A stretch of 64,000 nt of DNA from NCBI RefSeq assembly GCF_030271515.1, contig NZ_JASCXI010000003.1:372001-436000 (forward strand), read 5' to 3'. Positions 54,498 to 62,914 of this stretch are shown piece by piece (the stretch's first letter is position 1; every line of letters starts with the position of its first letter). Made by a program: the position numbers and the translations under genes. A model generated the notes under the pieces. That model worked only from the letters and a program-made list of their open reading frames with translations. It had not been told where the DNA came from and made no database searches. Source of the stretch: Erythrobacter oryzae (GTDB lineage: Bacteria; Pseudomonadota; Alphaproteobacteria; Sphingomonadales; Sphingomonadaceae).

Positions 54498-54531
54498 CGG
54501 GGTCGGGGGCGGCGTTCTGCCCCCAACCCCG
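54498..54531 (+). terminator. Hairpin after the large lipoprotein gene
   Basis: CGGGGTCGGGGGC (54498-54510), 8-base loop, GCCCCCAACCCCG (54519-54531), 12 of 13 paired, seven bases after the stop. No T run. GTCAAAATTGAC (54531-54542) follows and may be an operator for the next operon. Confidence 0.6.
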
Positions 54532-54607
54532 TCAAAATTGACGATACGCCCCGCCCCCCCACTCGGCTATCCCCTCGGGCCTGCACGATAAGCCGGGGAG
54601 AGGCGCT

Positions 54608-55372
54608 ATGGATCTGGGACTCAAGGGCAAGAAGGTCATCATGAACGGCGGGGCCCATGGCCTTGGCCTCCAATCCCTCAAGCTGTTCGCGGCCGAGGGT
54701 GCCGACGTCGCCTTCTTCAGCCGCAAGGAAGACAAGATCGCCGCCGCCGTCGCCGAGATCGACGCGGCGGGGCCGGGCAAGGTCTTCGCCGAGGTGTTCG
54801 ACATGGCGAGCGGGACCGAAGCCTATCAGGCGTGGCTCGAGAAGGCTGTCGCCGAACTCGGCGGGTGCGATATCTTCGTCCATACCGCGTCGGCGTCGGG
54901 CACGGGAGGTGCCGGGGACTGGCAGGCGTGCCTCGACATGGATTTGAAGGGCGCGGCCTTTGCGGTCGAGACGTTGACGCCCTACCTCGAAGCCTCGGGC
55001 ACGGGGTCGATCGTGATGCTGTCCTCGACCGCCGCGCTCGAGACCTTCATCGCGCCCAACCCCTTCAACGCGATCAAGGCCGCGCTGATCACCTATGCCT
55101 CGCAGCTCAGCCAGGCCTATGCCGCCAAGGGCATCCGCGTGAACACCGTCAGCCCGGGCGCGATCTACTACAAGGGCGGCAACTGGGAGATCATCGAAGA
55201 GCACATGAAGCCGCTGTTCGACGCCACCCTCGCCAAGATGCCCACCGGTCGCTTCGGCGAGCCGGTCGAGGTCGCCAAGGCGATCGTCTTCGTCGCGAGC
55301 CCTGCCGTGCCCTACATGACCGGCGCGAACATCGTCGTCGACGGCGGCTTCACCCAGCGCGTCCAGTTCTAA
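54608..55372 (+). CDS. Short-chain dehydrogenase/reductase
   Basis: 254 residues, classical SDR. The cofactor loop reads MNGGAHGLGLQSLKLFAAEG in place of TGxxxGIG. Catalytic Ser in MLSSTAALET; the usual Tyr-x-x-x-Lys position reads FNAIKAALI, so the active-site Tyr is replaced by Phe if that alignment is right. RVNTVSPGAIY and a C-terminal NIVVDGGFTQ complete the fold. It is the first gene of an operon with E1 alpha, E1 beta, a lipoyl protein and a SnoaL-like protein. The substrate is unknown, and it may not be a normal dehydrogenase. Confidence 0.88.
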   Translation: MDLGLKGKKVIMNGGAHGLGLQSLKLFAAEGADVAFFSRKEDKIAAAVAEIDAAGPGKVFAEVFDMASGTEAYQAWLEKAVAELGGCDIFVHTASASGTGGAGDWQACLDMDLKGAAFAVETLTPYLEASGTGSIVMLSSTAALETFIAPNPFNAIKAALITYASQLSQAYAAKGIRVNTVSPGAIYYKGGNWEIIEEHMKPLFDATLAKMPTGRFGEPVEVAKAIVFVASPAVPYMTGANIVVDGGFTQRVQF

Positions 55373-55402
55373 GTCCCCCTCCTCCAAGCAAGGCGTAAAA
55401 CC

Positions 55403-56371
55403 ATGGCGCAGATCGACCGCGACAAGCTGCTCGACATCTACACCCGCACGATGAAGGTGAACCGCACCGACGAGAAGTTCCGCGAGCTGCTGATGGGCGG
55501 CAAGGTCGCGGTGATGTATTATTGCGTGCGCGGGCAGGAGCTGGTCTCGGCCGCGGCGATGGCGGCGCTCGAGAAGGAGGACTATGTCGTCTGCACCTAT
55601 CGCGGGCAGGGCGAGCAGACCGCCAAGGGCATCCCGATGGAGAAGTGGTGGGGCGAATGCCTCGGCAAGGCGACCGGCACCTGCAAGGGCAAGGGCGGCA
55701 CCATGCATATCACCGATCCCGAGACGGGGATCATGGTGACCACGGGGGTGGTCGGCAGCGGCCTCCCCATCGCCAACGGCCTCGCGATGGCGAGCCAGAA
55801 CAACGGCGACGGGCGCGTGACGCTGGTCAGCTTCGGCGACGGCGCGGCCAATATCGGCGGCTTCCACGAGGCGATGAACATGGCCCAGCTCTACAAACTG
55901 CCCGTGATCTTCCTGTGCCAGAACAACCGCTACGGCGAGCACACCGCCTATGCCGACCACACCGACAGCCCCAATATCGCGTCGCGCGCGGCGGGCTACG
56001 GGATGCCGGGGGTGACGGTTGACGGCAACGACGTCCACCAGATCTACCCCGCGGTGAAGGAAGCGGTCGACCGCGCGCGCCGGGGCGAGGGGCCGACGCT
56101 GGTCGAGGCCATGTGCTACCGCATGATGGGCCACTTCTTTGGCGCCGACTTCAGCTACATGCCGCCCGAACACATCGCAGAGATGAAGGCGGAAGACCCG
56201 CTGCCCAAGCTGCGCAAGGTGATGCTCGAGCACCAGTTCACCGAAGAAGAATTGGACAAGATCGTCGCCGACATCGACGCGCAGATCAACGCCGCGGTCG
56301 AACACGCTCTGGCCGCGCCGCTGCCGGATACCGACGAAATCTACAAGGACGTGCTGGAGGAGACCGCCTGA
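55403..56371 (+). CDS. 2-oxoacid/acetoin dehydrogenase E1 alpha subunit (TPP-dependent)
   Basis: A 322-residue alpha chain of a heterotetrameric thiamine-diphosphate E1. Seen: the TPP/Mg motif SFGDGAANIGGFHEAMNMAQ ending in LCQNNRYGE, YRGQGEQTAKGIPMEKWW, GKGGTMHI, and a phosphorylation-loop region reading MMGHFFGADFSYM. The pyruvate- and acetoin-type enzymes are the closest in shape. It lies 30 bases after the SDR, and its stop overlaps the E1 beta start by one base (TGATG at 56369-56373). The true 2-oxo substrate is unknown. Confidence 0.9.
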   Translation: MAQIDRDKLLDIYTRTMKVNRTDEKFRELLMGGKVAVMYYCVRGQELVSAAAMAALEKEDYVVCTYRGQGEQTAKGIPMEKWWGECLGKATGTCKGKGGTMHITDPETGIMVTTGVVGSGLPIANGLAMASQNNGDGRVTLVSFGDGAANIGGFHEAMNMAQLYKLPVIFLCQNNRYGEHTAYADHTDSPNIASRAAGYGMPGVTVDGNDVHQIYPAVKEAVDRARRGEGPTLVEAMCYRMMGHFFGADFSYMPPEHIAEMKAEDPLPKLRKVMLEHQFTEEELDKIVADIDAQINAAVEHALAAPLPDTDEIYKDVLEETA

Positions 56372-57357
56372 TGGCCCAGATCACCATGACCCAGGCGCTG
56401 AACCTCGCGATCGACGAGGCGATGGCCGAAGATCCGGGCGTGTTCTGCCTCGGCGAGGATGTCTCCGCCAAGCAGGGCGGCGGGGTGTTCAAGGTCACCT
56501 CGGGCCTGACCGAGAAATATGGCGAACACCGCATCCGCGCGACGCCGATTTCGGAGACTGCGATCATCGGCGCGGCGGTGGGCGCGGCGCTCGCGGGCCA
56601 GCGCCCGATCGCCGAGATCATGCTGATGAACTTCGTCGGCGTGTGCATGGACCAGATCGTCAACCACGCGGCGAAGCTGCGCTTCATGTCGGGCGGGCAG
56701 ACCCCGTGCCCGATGGTGATCCGAACCACCACCGGCGTCGGCGTCGGCTTCGGCGGGCAGCACTCGGACATGCTCGAGGCGTGGTTCGCCCACGTCGCGG
56801 GCATCCATGTCGTCACCCCGTCGAACCCCGCCGATGCGCGCGGGCTGATGCGGGCGAGCATCGACGCCAATGACCCGGTGATCTTCATCGAGAACATCCT
56901 GTGCTACGGCCTCAAGGCGGAAGATCCCGGCCCGGGCTACCGCGTGCCGCTCGGCAAGGCGGCGATTGCGCGCGAGGGCACCGATATCTCGATCATCACC
57001 TATGGCCGAACCGTTCTGGACGCGCTGGCGGTGGCCGATGACCTCGCCAAGGAGGGGATCAGCGTCGAGGTCGTCGACCTCAGAACCATCGCCCCCTATG
57101 ACGAGGCGACCGTCCTCGCCTCCGTCCGCAAGACGGGCCGCGCGCTGACGCTCCACGAAGCCGTGCGCCCCTTCGGCACCGGCGCGGAACTCGCTGCCAA
57201 CATTCAGGAAAAGTGCTGGGATAGCCTCAAGGGCCCTGTGCGGCGCATCGGCGGGACCTTCTCCGCGGTGCCCTTCGCCTCGCACCTCGAACAGGCCTGG
57301 ATCCCGACCAAGCCGCAAATCGTCGAACAGATCAAAGCCTCTCTCGGAAAGCTCTAA
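56371..57357 (+). CDS. 2-oxoacid/acetoin dehydrogenase E1 beta subunit
   Basis: 328 residues. Seen: QALNLAIDEAMAEDPGVFCLGEDV with the TPP-activating Glu, the YGEHRIRATPISETAIIGAAVGAALAG region, FGGQHSDMLEAWFAHVAGIHVVTPS with the catalytic His, and a C-terminal transketolase domain (GISVEVVDLRTIAPYDEATV). It forms an alpha2-beta2 E1 with the preceding gene. Its TAA stop shares an A with the ATG of the lipoyl protein. Confidence 0.92.
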   Translation: MAQITMTQALNLAIDEAMAEDPGVFCLGEDVSAKQGGGVFKVTSGLTEKYGEHRIRATPISETAIIGAAVGAALAGQRPIAEIMLMNFVGVCMDQIVNHAAKLRFMSGGQTPCPMVIRTTTGVGVGFGGQHSDMLEAWFAHVAGIHVVTPSNPADARGLMRASIDANDPVIFIENILCYGLKAEDPGPGYRVPLGKAAIAREGTDISIITYGRTVLDALAVADDLAKEGISVEVVDLRTIAPYDEATVLASVRKTGRALTLHEAVRPFGTGAELAANIQEKCWDSLKGPVRRIGGTFSAVPFASHLEQAWIPTKPQIVEQIKASLGKL

Positions 57358-57590
57358 TGGCCAGTGAAATCCGCATCCCCAAGCTCGGCATGAGCGCTGT
57401 CGAAATGACCCTCGTCGAATGGATGTTCGGCGATGGTGAGCGGGTCGAGAAGGGCGACATCATCTACACGGTCGAGACCGACAAGAGCACCACCGAGATC
57501 GAGGCACAGGCCAGCGGCATCATCCGCCCCACGGGCGAGGAAGGCGCGGTCTACAAGGTCGGCGACCTCATTGGCACCATCGAAGAGTGA
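57357..57590 (+). CDS. Free-standing lipoyl (biotinyl/lipoyl attachment) domain protein
   Basis: 77 residues that are just one lipoyl domain. Seen: IRIPKLGMSAVEMTLVEW, the swinging-arm lysine in VETDKSTTEIEAQ, and GEEGAVYKVGDLIGTIEE. There is no E3-binding or acyltransferase domain, so it is not a complete E2. In this operon it is the obvious acceptor of the acyl group from the E1. It overlaps the genes on both sides (TAATG at 57355-57359 and GTGA at 57587-57590). Confidence 0.93.
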   Translation: MASEIRIPKLGMSAVEMTLVEWMFGDGERVEKGDIIYTVETDKSTTEIEAQASGIIRPTGEEGAVYKVGDLIGTIEE

Positions 57591-57973
57591 CAACGCCTAG
57601 GGAACTCTTGGCGAAGGTCTACGCCACTGCCGGCACCCGCGACTGGGATGCGGTCGAGGCGCTGATCCACCCCGATTTCGTGCTCTACGAGGCGAACTCG
57701 CTCCCCTTTGCGGGCGAGTGGCGGGGGAAGGACGCGCTCCAGCGCTGCGCGGCGGCGATGTATGGCACCTGGGCGAACACCAAGCTCGAAATCCTCGATT
57801 GCACCGGGGGCGAGACCCATGCGGTGATGGTGATCCGCCTCACCATGCACCCCAAGGACGGCAGCGAGCCCTTCACCCAGACGATCTGCGAGGCGGGCAC
57901 CTTCGAGGACGGGTTGCTGCGCACCCTGCGCATCCACTATTTCGACGCTGCGGAAGTGGCCGCCCGGGCCTAA
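57587..57973 (+). CDS. SnoaL/NTF2-like fold protein
   Basis: A 128-residue alpha+beta cone-fold protein (VYATAGTRDWDAVEALIHPDF, YEANSLPFAGEWRGKDAL, HAVMVIRLTMHPKDGS). Relatives include polyketide cyclases, ketosteroid isomerase and dehydratases, and many have no catalysis. It starts with GTG at 57587, overlapping the lipoyl gene stop, so it is made as part of the E1 operon. It may handle the substrate or product of that system. Its last four bases overlap the convergent next gene. Confidence 0.85.
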   Translation: MTTPRELLAKVYATAGTRDWDAVEALIHPDFVLYEANSLPFAGEWRGKDALQRCAAAMYGTWANTKLEILDCTGGETHAVMVIRLTMHPKDGSEPFTQTICEAGTFEDGLLRTLRIHYFDAAEVAARA

Positions 57974-58740
57974 TCCCACACCCAGTCGTGGATCGTCCCC
58001 GACACGAGCCCACGCTGCTTCATGATCGCCGCCAGCACCACGTCAACGGCGAGCGCATTGTAGCGCCCCGGGCCCATCTCGGTGGCGGCGTTGGTGAAGG
58101 CGGGGTGCGTCGCGCGTCGGTCGAAATTGGCGATGCAGCGGCGGATCGCCTCCTGCGGATCGCCCTCGCCGGCGAGCAACGCGTGGTAATCGGCGAGGGT
58201 CTTGGCGATGAACGTGCCCTTCGTCGGCGTGGCCGTGGCCATCGCGGGCAGGCAGTCGGGGCTCGCCAGACCCGCGATCACCCAGCGATCGAGCCACAGC
58301 AGGGCATATTTGCGCTCTTCCTCGCTTGGCGGGGCGGTCTCGAAGGGGAGGCCCCAGCCGAGCATTCCCGAGACCACCGCCACCAGCCCGGGATTGGCGT
58401 GGCCGACGAGAATGTCGGGCCGCAGCGCCAGCGCCCGCTCGTAAGCCTCAGGGATGACCGCAAGGCGCGGGCGCGGGTCGGTGCCGTCGCGCCAGTCGAT
58501 CAGCGCCAGCTCGATGGCGTAGTGGGACAGGCGGCCGAGGGTGTAGAACAGATCGCCGGGATGCGTCGGCGGTGTGGCCGCCAGCAGCGTGTCGAGGTGC
58601 GCGGTCGTGGTCGCCACGCCCTCTGCCGCGCCATTGATGACATTGCGGCGGAACTGCGCGTCGCTGATCGGTTCGCGCGCCTGCCCGCGCGGCGGCTCGG
58701 GCGCCGGCTGCCTGCCGAAGATCGACCTCAGAAACCGCAT
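57970..58740 (-). CDS. Hypothetical protein
   Basis: A 256-residue soluble protein that I do not recognise. It is mostly helical, with conserved-looking segments FYTLGRLSHYAIELALIDW, YALLWLDRWVIAGL and EMGPGRYNALAVDVVLAAI. There is no signal peptide; the N-terminus MRFLRSIFGRQPAPEPP is basic, then Pro-rich. The layout loosely recalls bacterial immunity proteins, but no toxin gene is near and I make no such claim. The ATG at 58740 is chosen over a longer reading because the added residues are low-complexity. Confidence 0.65.
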   Translation of the reverse strand: MRFLRSIFGRQPAPEPPRGQAREPISDAQFRRNVINGAAEGVATTTAHLDTLLAATPPTHPGDLFYTLGRLSHYAIELALIDWRDGTDPRPRLAVIPEAYERALALRPDILVGHANPGLVAVVSGMLGWGLPFETAPPSEEERKYALLWLDRWVIAGLASPDCLPAMATATPTKGTFIAKTLADYHALLAGEGDPQEAIRRCIANFDRRATHPAFTNAATEMGPGRYNALAVDVVLAAIMKQRGLVSGTIHDWVWD

Positions 58741-58823
58741 CGCCGCGCCCCCTTTCCGGCCCCGCGCCGGATGCGCCAAGCATAGCCTCGCCCCACGCCA
58801 CCGCAAGCGGGCCGCCGCGCCGT

Positions 58824-58853
58824 GGTTAACCTTATATAGAACAATGTTAATTA
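58824..58853 (+). promoter_or_regulatory. AT-rich candidate promoter/operator for the terminal cluster
   Basis: GGTTAACC (58824-58831), TATATA (58833-58838) and GTTAAT (58846-58851) occur in a 30-base AT-rich island about 70 bases before the first gene. The TTAAC and GTTAA arms are inverted. TTAA half-sites are also CtrA-like, but the spacing does not match the TTAA-N7-TTAA consensus. Confidence 0.35.
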
Positions 58854-58922
58854 TGGCCGGAGGGGAGCGGGCCCGGCGCGGCCCGTGCGTGTCGACCCGA
58901 AAGCAACCGGCCCCTTCTTGCG

Positions 58923-59906
58923 ATGAACGCCCCCGCTGCCTCTTCTCTGCCCGACGGCCTGATCGGCCACACCGGCTTTGTCGGCACCGCGCTGCTGCGC
59001 CAGACGTCGTTCGCGAGACGTTATAACAGCGTCAACATCGGCGACATCGAAGGGGAGGCCTTCGGCACGCTGGTCTGCGCCGCCGCGCCCGGTTCCATGC
59101 TCGAAGCCAACCGCGCGCCCGAGCGCGACAAGGCCGCGATCGATGGGCTGATCGAACGGCTCAGCCGTGTCACGGCAGAGCGCTTCGTCCTGATTTCCTC
59201 GATCGCGGTGCTGGCCGATTTCGCCGGGGGCGACGACGAGAGCACCACCGCCTATCAGCACGATCTCGCCTATGGCCGCCATCGCCGCGCGCTCGAGGCC
59301 TTCGTGGAAGAGCACTTCCCCGGCAGCCTCGTCGTCCGCCTGCCCGCGCTGTTCGGGGCGGGACTGCGCAAGAATTTCCTGTTCGATCTGCTGAACCCCG
59401 TCCCCTCGATGCTGGCCGAAGCGCGGCACGCGGCGCTGCGGACAGCATTGGACGGTGATCTGGCCGCATGGCTGGCTGCGCTCTACACCCCCGATGCGGC
59501 CACGGGGCTGCGCAAGCTCGACCGTGCGGCGCTGAATGCCGACCCGCGCCGCGCCGAACTGGAGGCCGCGCTCGACGCGCTGGGCGCCACCGCGACCCAG
59601 TTCCATCACCGCGATACGACCTACCAATATTACAATACCGACCGGCTGTGGCAGGACATCGGCATCGCGCTCGAGGCAGGGCTGACCCACCTCCACCTCG
59701 CCCCCGAGCCCCTCCGGGCCGCCGACATCCACCTGAGGCTGACCGGCCGCCCCATGCCCGAGACGCCCGCGCGCCTCCACCGCGAGGACATGCGCACGCG
59801 CCATGCGGGCCTGTGGGACGCGACCGGTTCCTACCAGTTCACCGCCGACGTCACGCTCGAACAGCTCGCCACCTTCTTCGCCGGCCAGCGCGGGGGTGCG
59901 GCATGA
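58923..59906 (+). CDS. NAD(P)-binding Rossmann protein (SDR/epimerase-like)
   Basis: 327 residues. It opens with a dinucleotide-binding loop GLIGHTGFVGTALLRQ (GxTGxxG type) and has ERFVLISSIAVLADF and a YGRHRRALE segment placed like the SDR Tyr-x-x-x-Lys (here Tyr-x-x-x-Arg). The C-terminal third is unusual (HHRDTTYQYYNTDRLW). It is an atypical extended SDR or a sugar epimerase/dehydratase relative. It starts a run of five genes joined by overlaps; its stop overlaps the next start (ATGA at 59903-59906). Confidence 0.8.
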   Translation: MNAPAASSLPDGLIGHTGFVGTALLRQTSFARRYNSVNIGDIEGEAFGTLVCAAAPGSMLEANRAPERDKAAIDGLIERLSRVTAERFVLISSIAVLADFAGGDDESTTAYQHDLAYGRHRRALEAFVEEHFPGSLVVRLPALFGAGLRKNFLFDLLNPVPSMLAEARHAALRTALDGDLAAWLAALYTPDAATGLRKLDRAALNADPRRAELEAALDALGATATQFHHRDTTYQYYNTDRLWQDIGIALEAGLTHLHLAPEPLRAADIHLRLTGRPMPETPARLHREDMRTRHAGLWDATGSYQFTADVTLEQLATFFAGQRGGAA

Positions 59907-60748
59907 TCTACTCGATGTCCAACATCGCCTGGGCCCCGGAAGAGCGGCTGGAGGCCTATGCCATCCTCGCCGAGGCGGGCTTCACCGGGCTCGAGATCGC
60001 GCCGGGGCTGTTCTTCCACGCCGCCGAGGACCCCTTCCTCCCCGACACCGCCAGCGCGCGGGCGGCGCGGGCGGAGATGGCGGACGCCGGGCTCCGCCTC
60101 GTCTCGATGCAGTCGCTGCTGTTCGGCGTCACCGGGGCGGCGCTGTTCGAGGGGGCCGAGGCGCGCGCCGCCTTCGAGACCGGGATGCACCGCGCCATTG
60201 CGCTGGCCGACCGCTTCGGCATTCCCAACCTCGTCTTCGGCTCGCCGCTGCAACGCCGCGTGCCCGAGGGGATGGCGATGGATGACGCGCTCGAACAGGC
60301 CGCCGAGGTGTTCCGCAAGCTCGGCGATGCCGCCATGGCGGCCGACACCCGCATCGCGATCGAGGCCAATCCGGCGGCCTATGGCACCAATTTCTGCAAC
60401 ACGCTGGACGAAGCGCTGGCCTTCGTCGCGCTGGTCGACCACCCCGCGGTTGTCCCCCACCTCGATCTCGGCGCGATGCATATGAACGGCGACTTCGCGA
60501 GCATGCCCGCGCGCCTGCCCGATCTCGCCCCGCGCCTCAGCCATGTCCACGTCAGCGAGCCCGACCTCGCCCCCGCGCCCGCCGATCCCGCCGCGCTCGC
60601 CCGGGTGCTGCGCGGCTTGCGCGACGCCGGTTACCCACGCGCTGTCTCGATCGAAATGAAGCGCGCCCCCGAGGGTCTCGCCGCCGTGCGCCGTGCGGTC
60701 GCGAACCTCGCGGCGGCGCGTGACGCCATGGAGGCAGCCCATGCGTGA
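59903..60748 (+). CDS. TIM-barrel sugar phosphate isomerase/epimerase family protein
   Basis: 281 residues with the xylose-isomerase-like TIM barrel (AP endonuclease 2 family). Seen: AILAEAGFTGLEIAPGLFF, LVSMQSLLFG, IAIEANPAAYGTNF with a metal-ligand Glu, PHLDLGAMHMNGDF with Asp/His, LSHVHVSEPDL, and AVSIEMKRAP with the last Glu. The metal site looks complete, so it is likely an active isomerase/epimerase on a sugar or polyol. It overlaps the glycosyltransferase-like gene by eight bases. Confidence 0.85.
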   Translation: MIYSMSNIAWAPEERLEAYAILAEAGFTGLEIAPGLFFHAAEDPFLPDTASARAARAEMADAGLRLVSMQSLLFGVTGAALFEGAEARAAFETGMHRAIALADRFGIPNLVFGSPLQRRVPEGMAMDDALEQAAEVFRKLGDAAMAADTRIAIEANPAAYGTNFCNTLDEALAFVALVDHPAVVPHLDLGAMHMNGDFASMPARLPDLAPRLSHVHVSEPDLAPAPADPAALARVLRGLRDAGYPRAVSIEMKRAPEGLAAVRRAVANLAAARDAMEAAHA

Positions 60749-61760
60749 GCCTGATGCGGGCACCTTCCGCAAGCCCCGCGAGGATGTGGTGGTCTCGGTG
60801 TGCTTTTCCGAGCTCGCCGCCACCCCCGCCACCTTCGCCGCGCTCCGCGCCCTCGCCGTCACGCTCGATAGCGCCTACCGCTTCCGCGAGATCATCCTCG
60901 TGGTCGAGGACAACCAGCGCGCCGACTTCCTCGACATCGTGCGCGAGGTGCCCAACACGCGGCTCTTCGTGGTCCGCCGCGGCACCGAATATTACGACCG
61001 CAGGGTGATCGCCGCCGAGGAAGCCATCGGCGACCTCGTGATCCTCGGCAATCTTGATGAGATCGCCGCGCTCGACGTGCTCGCCTTCCTCGATTTTGCC
61101 GAGCGCGAGAACGCGGTGACGATGGCCTTCCGCCCGGAACGCAGGCCCCTCAAGCGCCTCGCCGCCTGGCCGTTCATCGCCCTGGGCAAGCTCGCGGGCT
61201 TCAATGTCGATCCGAGCGAGTGGCAGTCGATCGCGGTGCCGCGCACGCTGCTCAATCTGCTGCTCGCGCATGACGAGCCGCGCCTCGCGCTGCGCTTCCC
61301 CCCGCGCGATCCGAGGCTGCCGCGCGAGTGGTTCCGCACCGCAGCGAAGGTCGACAGTCGCACCGCCTTCAACGGCATCGGGCGCAGGCTGGCGCTGCTC
61401 CAGACGCTGCTGGTCTATCTGACGCCGACGCTGCTCTCCGTGGTGGCGGTGTCCTCGACCATCCTGACGCTGGTGGGCCTCGCCTATGCCGCGTGGATCG
61501 TGGGCGCGGTGCTGCTGGTGGAGCAACTGGCCCCGGGCTGGCTGACCACCAACGCGATGCTGGCGGTGAGCGCGGTGTTCATGGGCTTTTCGACCCTCGG
61601 CCTCAGCCTCGGCTTGCAGCACCTGCTCAAGCAGCAGCGGCGGCTGAAGGGCGCGGCGGTGCCCGAGGAGGTCAACCGCATCGACCTGTTCCAGCAGGTC
61701 GCCTTCGATCTCAACGTGGTGCTGGAGAGCGACACGCCCCCGCCGCCTGCGGAGGGGTGA
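60741..61760 (+). CDS. Glycosyltransferase-like membrane protein
   Basis: 339 residues. The N-terminal part (about 10-200) reads like a GT-A/family 2 domain (VVSVCFSELAATPATFAALRAL, REIILVVEDN, LGNLDEIAALDVLAFLDFAE, with a candidate D-x-D-like site not clearly present). The C-terminal part has two or three membrane helices (VYLTPTLLSVVAVSSTILTLVGLAYAAWI is the region; a second follows) and an amphipathic tail. It resembles undecaprenyl-phosphate or GtrB-type transferases in layout. It overlaps both neighbours (TGATG at 61758). Confidence 0.7.
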   Translation: MREPDAGTFRKPREDVVVSVCFSELAATPATFAALRALAVTLDSAYRFREIILVVEDNQRADFLDIVREVPNTRLFVVRRGTEYYDRRVIAAEEAIGDLVILGNLDEIAALDVLAFLDFAERENAVTMAFRPERRPLKRLAAWPFIALGKLAGFNVDPSEWQSIAVPRTLLNLLLAHDEPRLALRFPPRDPRLPREWFRTAAKVDSRTAFNGIGRRLALLQTLLVYLTPTLLSVVAVSSTILTLVGLAYAAWIVGAVLLVEQLAPGWLTTNAMLAVSAVFMGFSTLGLSLGLQHLLKQQRRLKGAAVPEEVNRIDLFQQVAFDLNVVLESDTPPPPAEG

Positions 61761-62914
61761 TGAGCGGCGGGCGCACCTCTTACGACTACATCGTCATCGG
61801 CGGCGGCTTCTACGGCTGCTGCCTGGCACTCTATCTGCGCTCGATCTCCTCGCGCGTGCTGCTGGTCGAGGCGGGCGAGCGGCTGATGGACCGCGCCTCG
61901 CGGGTCAATCAGGCGCGGGTGCACACCGGCTTCCACTACCCGCGCAGCGCGGCGACGGCGGTGAAGTCGATGCTGCTCCACCAGCGCTTCATCGCCGATT
62001 TCCCCGAGGCGGTGGTGGGCGATTTCCAGATGCTCTACGCCATCGCCCGGCGGCGTTCGAAGGTGACGGCGAAGAAATTCCACCGCATGTTCCGCGACAT
62101 GGGCGCGCCGATCGAAGTGGCGGGCCCCTCCCACCGCGCGCTGTTCGATGCCGAGCGGATCGAGGAAGTCTTCGCCTGCCACGAGGTCGCCTTCGACCAC
62201 AAGATCCTCGGCAGGCTGGTCGGCGAGCGGCTGGCGGCGGCGGGGATCGAGGTGCGGCTTTCGACCGGCGTCATGGCGCTCGAGGACCATCGCAGCGGCG
62301 TGGTCGCGCGGCTCTCGAACGGCAGCGAAGTCACTGCGCGCTTCGCCTTCAACATCACCTATTCGCAGATCAACGCGGTGCTGCGGCAGGCGGGCCTCCC
62401 CCCGGCGCGCCTCAAGCACGAGATCGCCGAGCTCGCCCTGATCGAACCCCCGCGCGAGCTGGAGCGGATCGGGGTCACGGTGATGGACGGGCCGTTCTTC
62501 TCGGCCATGCCTTACCCCGCCGAGGGGCTCTATTCCCTTACCCACGTGCGCTACACCCCGCACGACAGCTGGGCCGACAATGCCCGCGCGCGCGACCCTT
62601 ACGCCCACTTTGCCGGTTTGCAGCCCGAGAGCCGCTTTGCCTTCATGCAGCGCGATGCGCAGTTCTACCTGCCGTGCATGGCGGGGGCGACCTATCGCCG
62701 CTCGATCTACGAGGTGAAGACCGTCCTCATCAAGAACGAGGGCGATGACGGGCGGCCGATCCTCTACCACCGTAGCCCCGAGACGAGCCGCGTGATCTCG
62801 GTACTGGGCGGGAAGATCGACAATATCTACGACCTGTTCGAGGCGGTGAAGGAGACCGGCGGGGAGTTCGCGGGGCTCGATCAGGGGCATGTGTTCGGGC
62901 GGGTTCATGCGTGA
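61760..62914 (+). CDS. FAD-dependent oxidoreductase (DAO family)
   Basis: A 384-residue flavoprotein. Seen: the dinucleotide fold YDYIVIGGGFYGCCLALYL followed by LLVEAGERLMDRAS, and the substrate domain with VNQARVHTGFHYPRS, typical of oxidoreductases found in polysaccharide clusters. The C-terminus has SVLGGKIDNIYDLFEAV, which binds the flavin. It likely oxidises a sugar or amine during glycan or sugar-conjugate synthesis. It starts with a one-base overlap and ends with an eight-base overlap with the membrane protein. Confidence 0.85.
   Translation: MSGGRTSYDYIVIGGGFYGCCLALYLRSISSRVLLVEAGERLMDRASRVNQARVHTGFHYPRSAATAVKSMLLHQRFIADFPEAVVGDFQMLYAIARRRSKVTAKKFHRMFRDMGAPIEVAGPSHRALFDAERIEEVFACHEVAFDHKILGRLVGERLAAAGIEVRLSTGVMALEDHRSGVVARLSNGSEVTARFAFNITYSQINAVLRQAGLPPARLKHEIAELALIEPPRELERIGVTVMDGPFFSAMPYPAEGLYSLTHVRYTPHDSWADNARARDPYAHFAGLQPESRFAFMQRDAQFYLPCMAGATYRRSIYEVKTVLIKNEGDDGRPILYHRSPETSRVISVLGGKIDNIYDLFEAVKETGGEFAGLDQGHVFGRVHA

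Noticed and set aside
53195..56305. Minus-strand open frame of about 1036 codons across the lipoprotein, SDR and E1 alpha genes
   Set aside because: It spans three real genes and a hairpin, with composition typical of antisense shadow frames.
57970..58740. Hypothetical protein as an immunity protein of a toxin system
   Set aside because: The resemblance is only in general helical layout and there is no toxin or secretion gene nearby.
58824..58853. CtrA binding site before the terminal cluster
   Set aside because: TTAA half-sites are present, but the spacing does not fit TTAA-N7-TTAA; kept only as a generic AT-rich promoter candidate.
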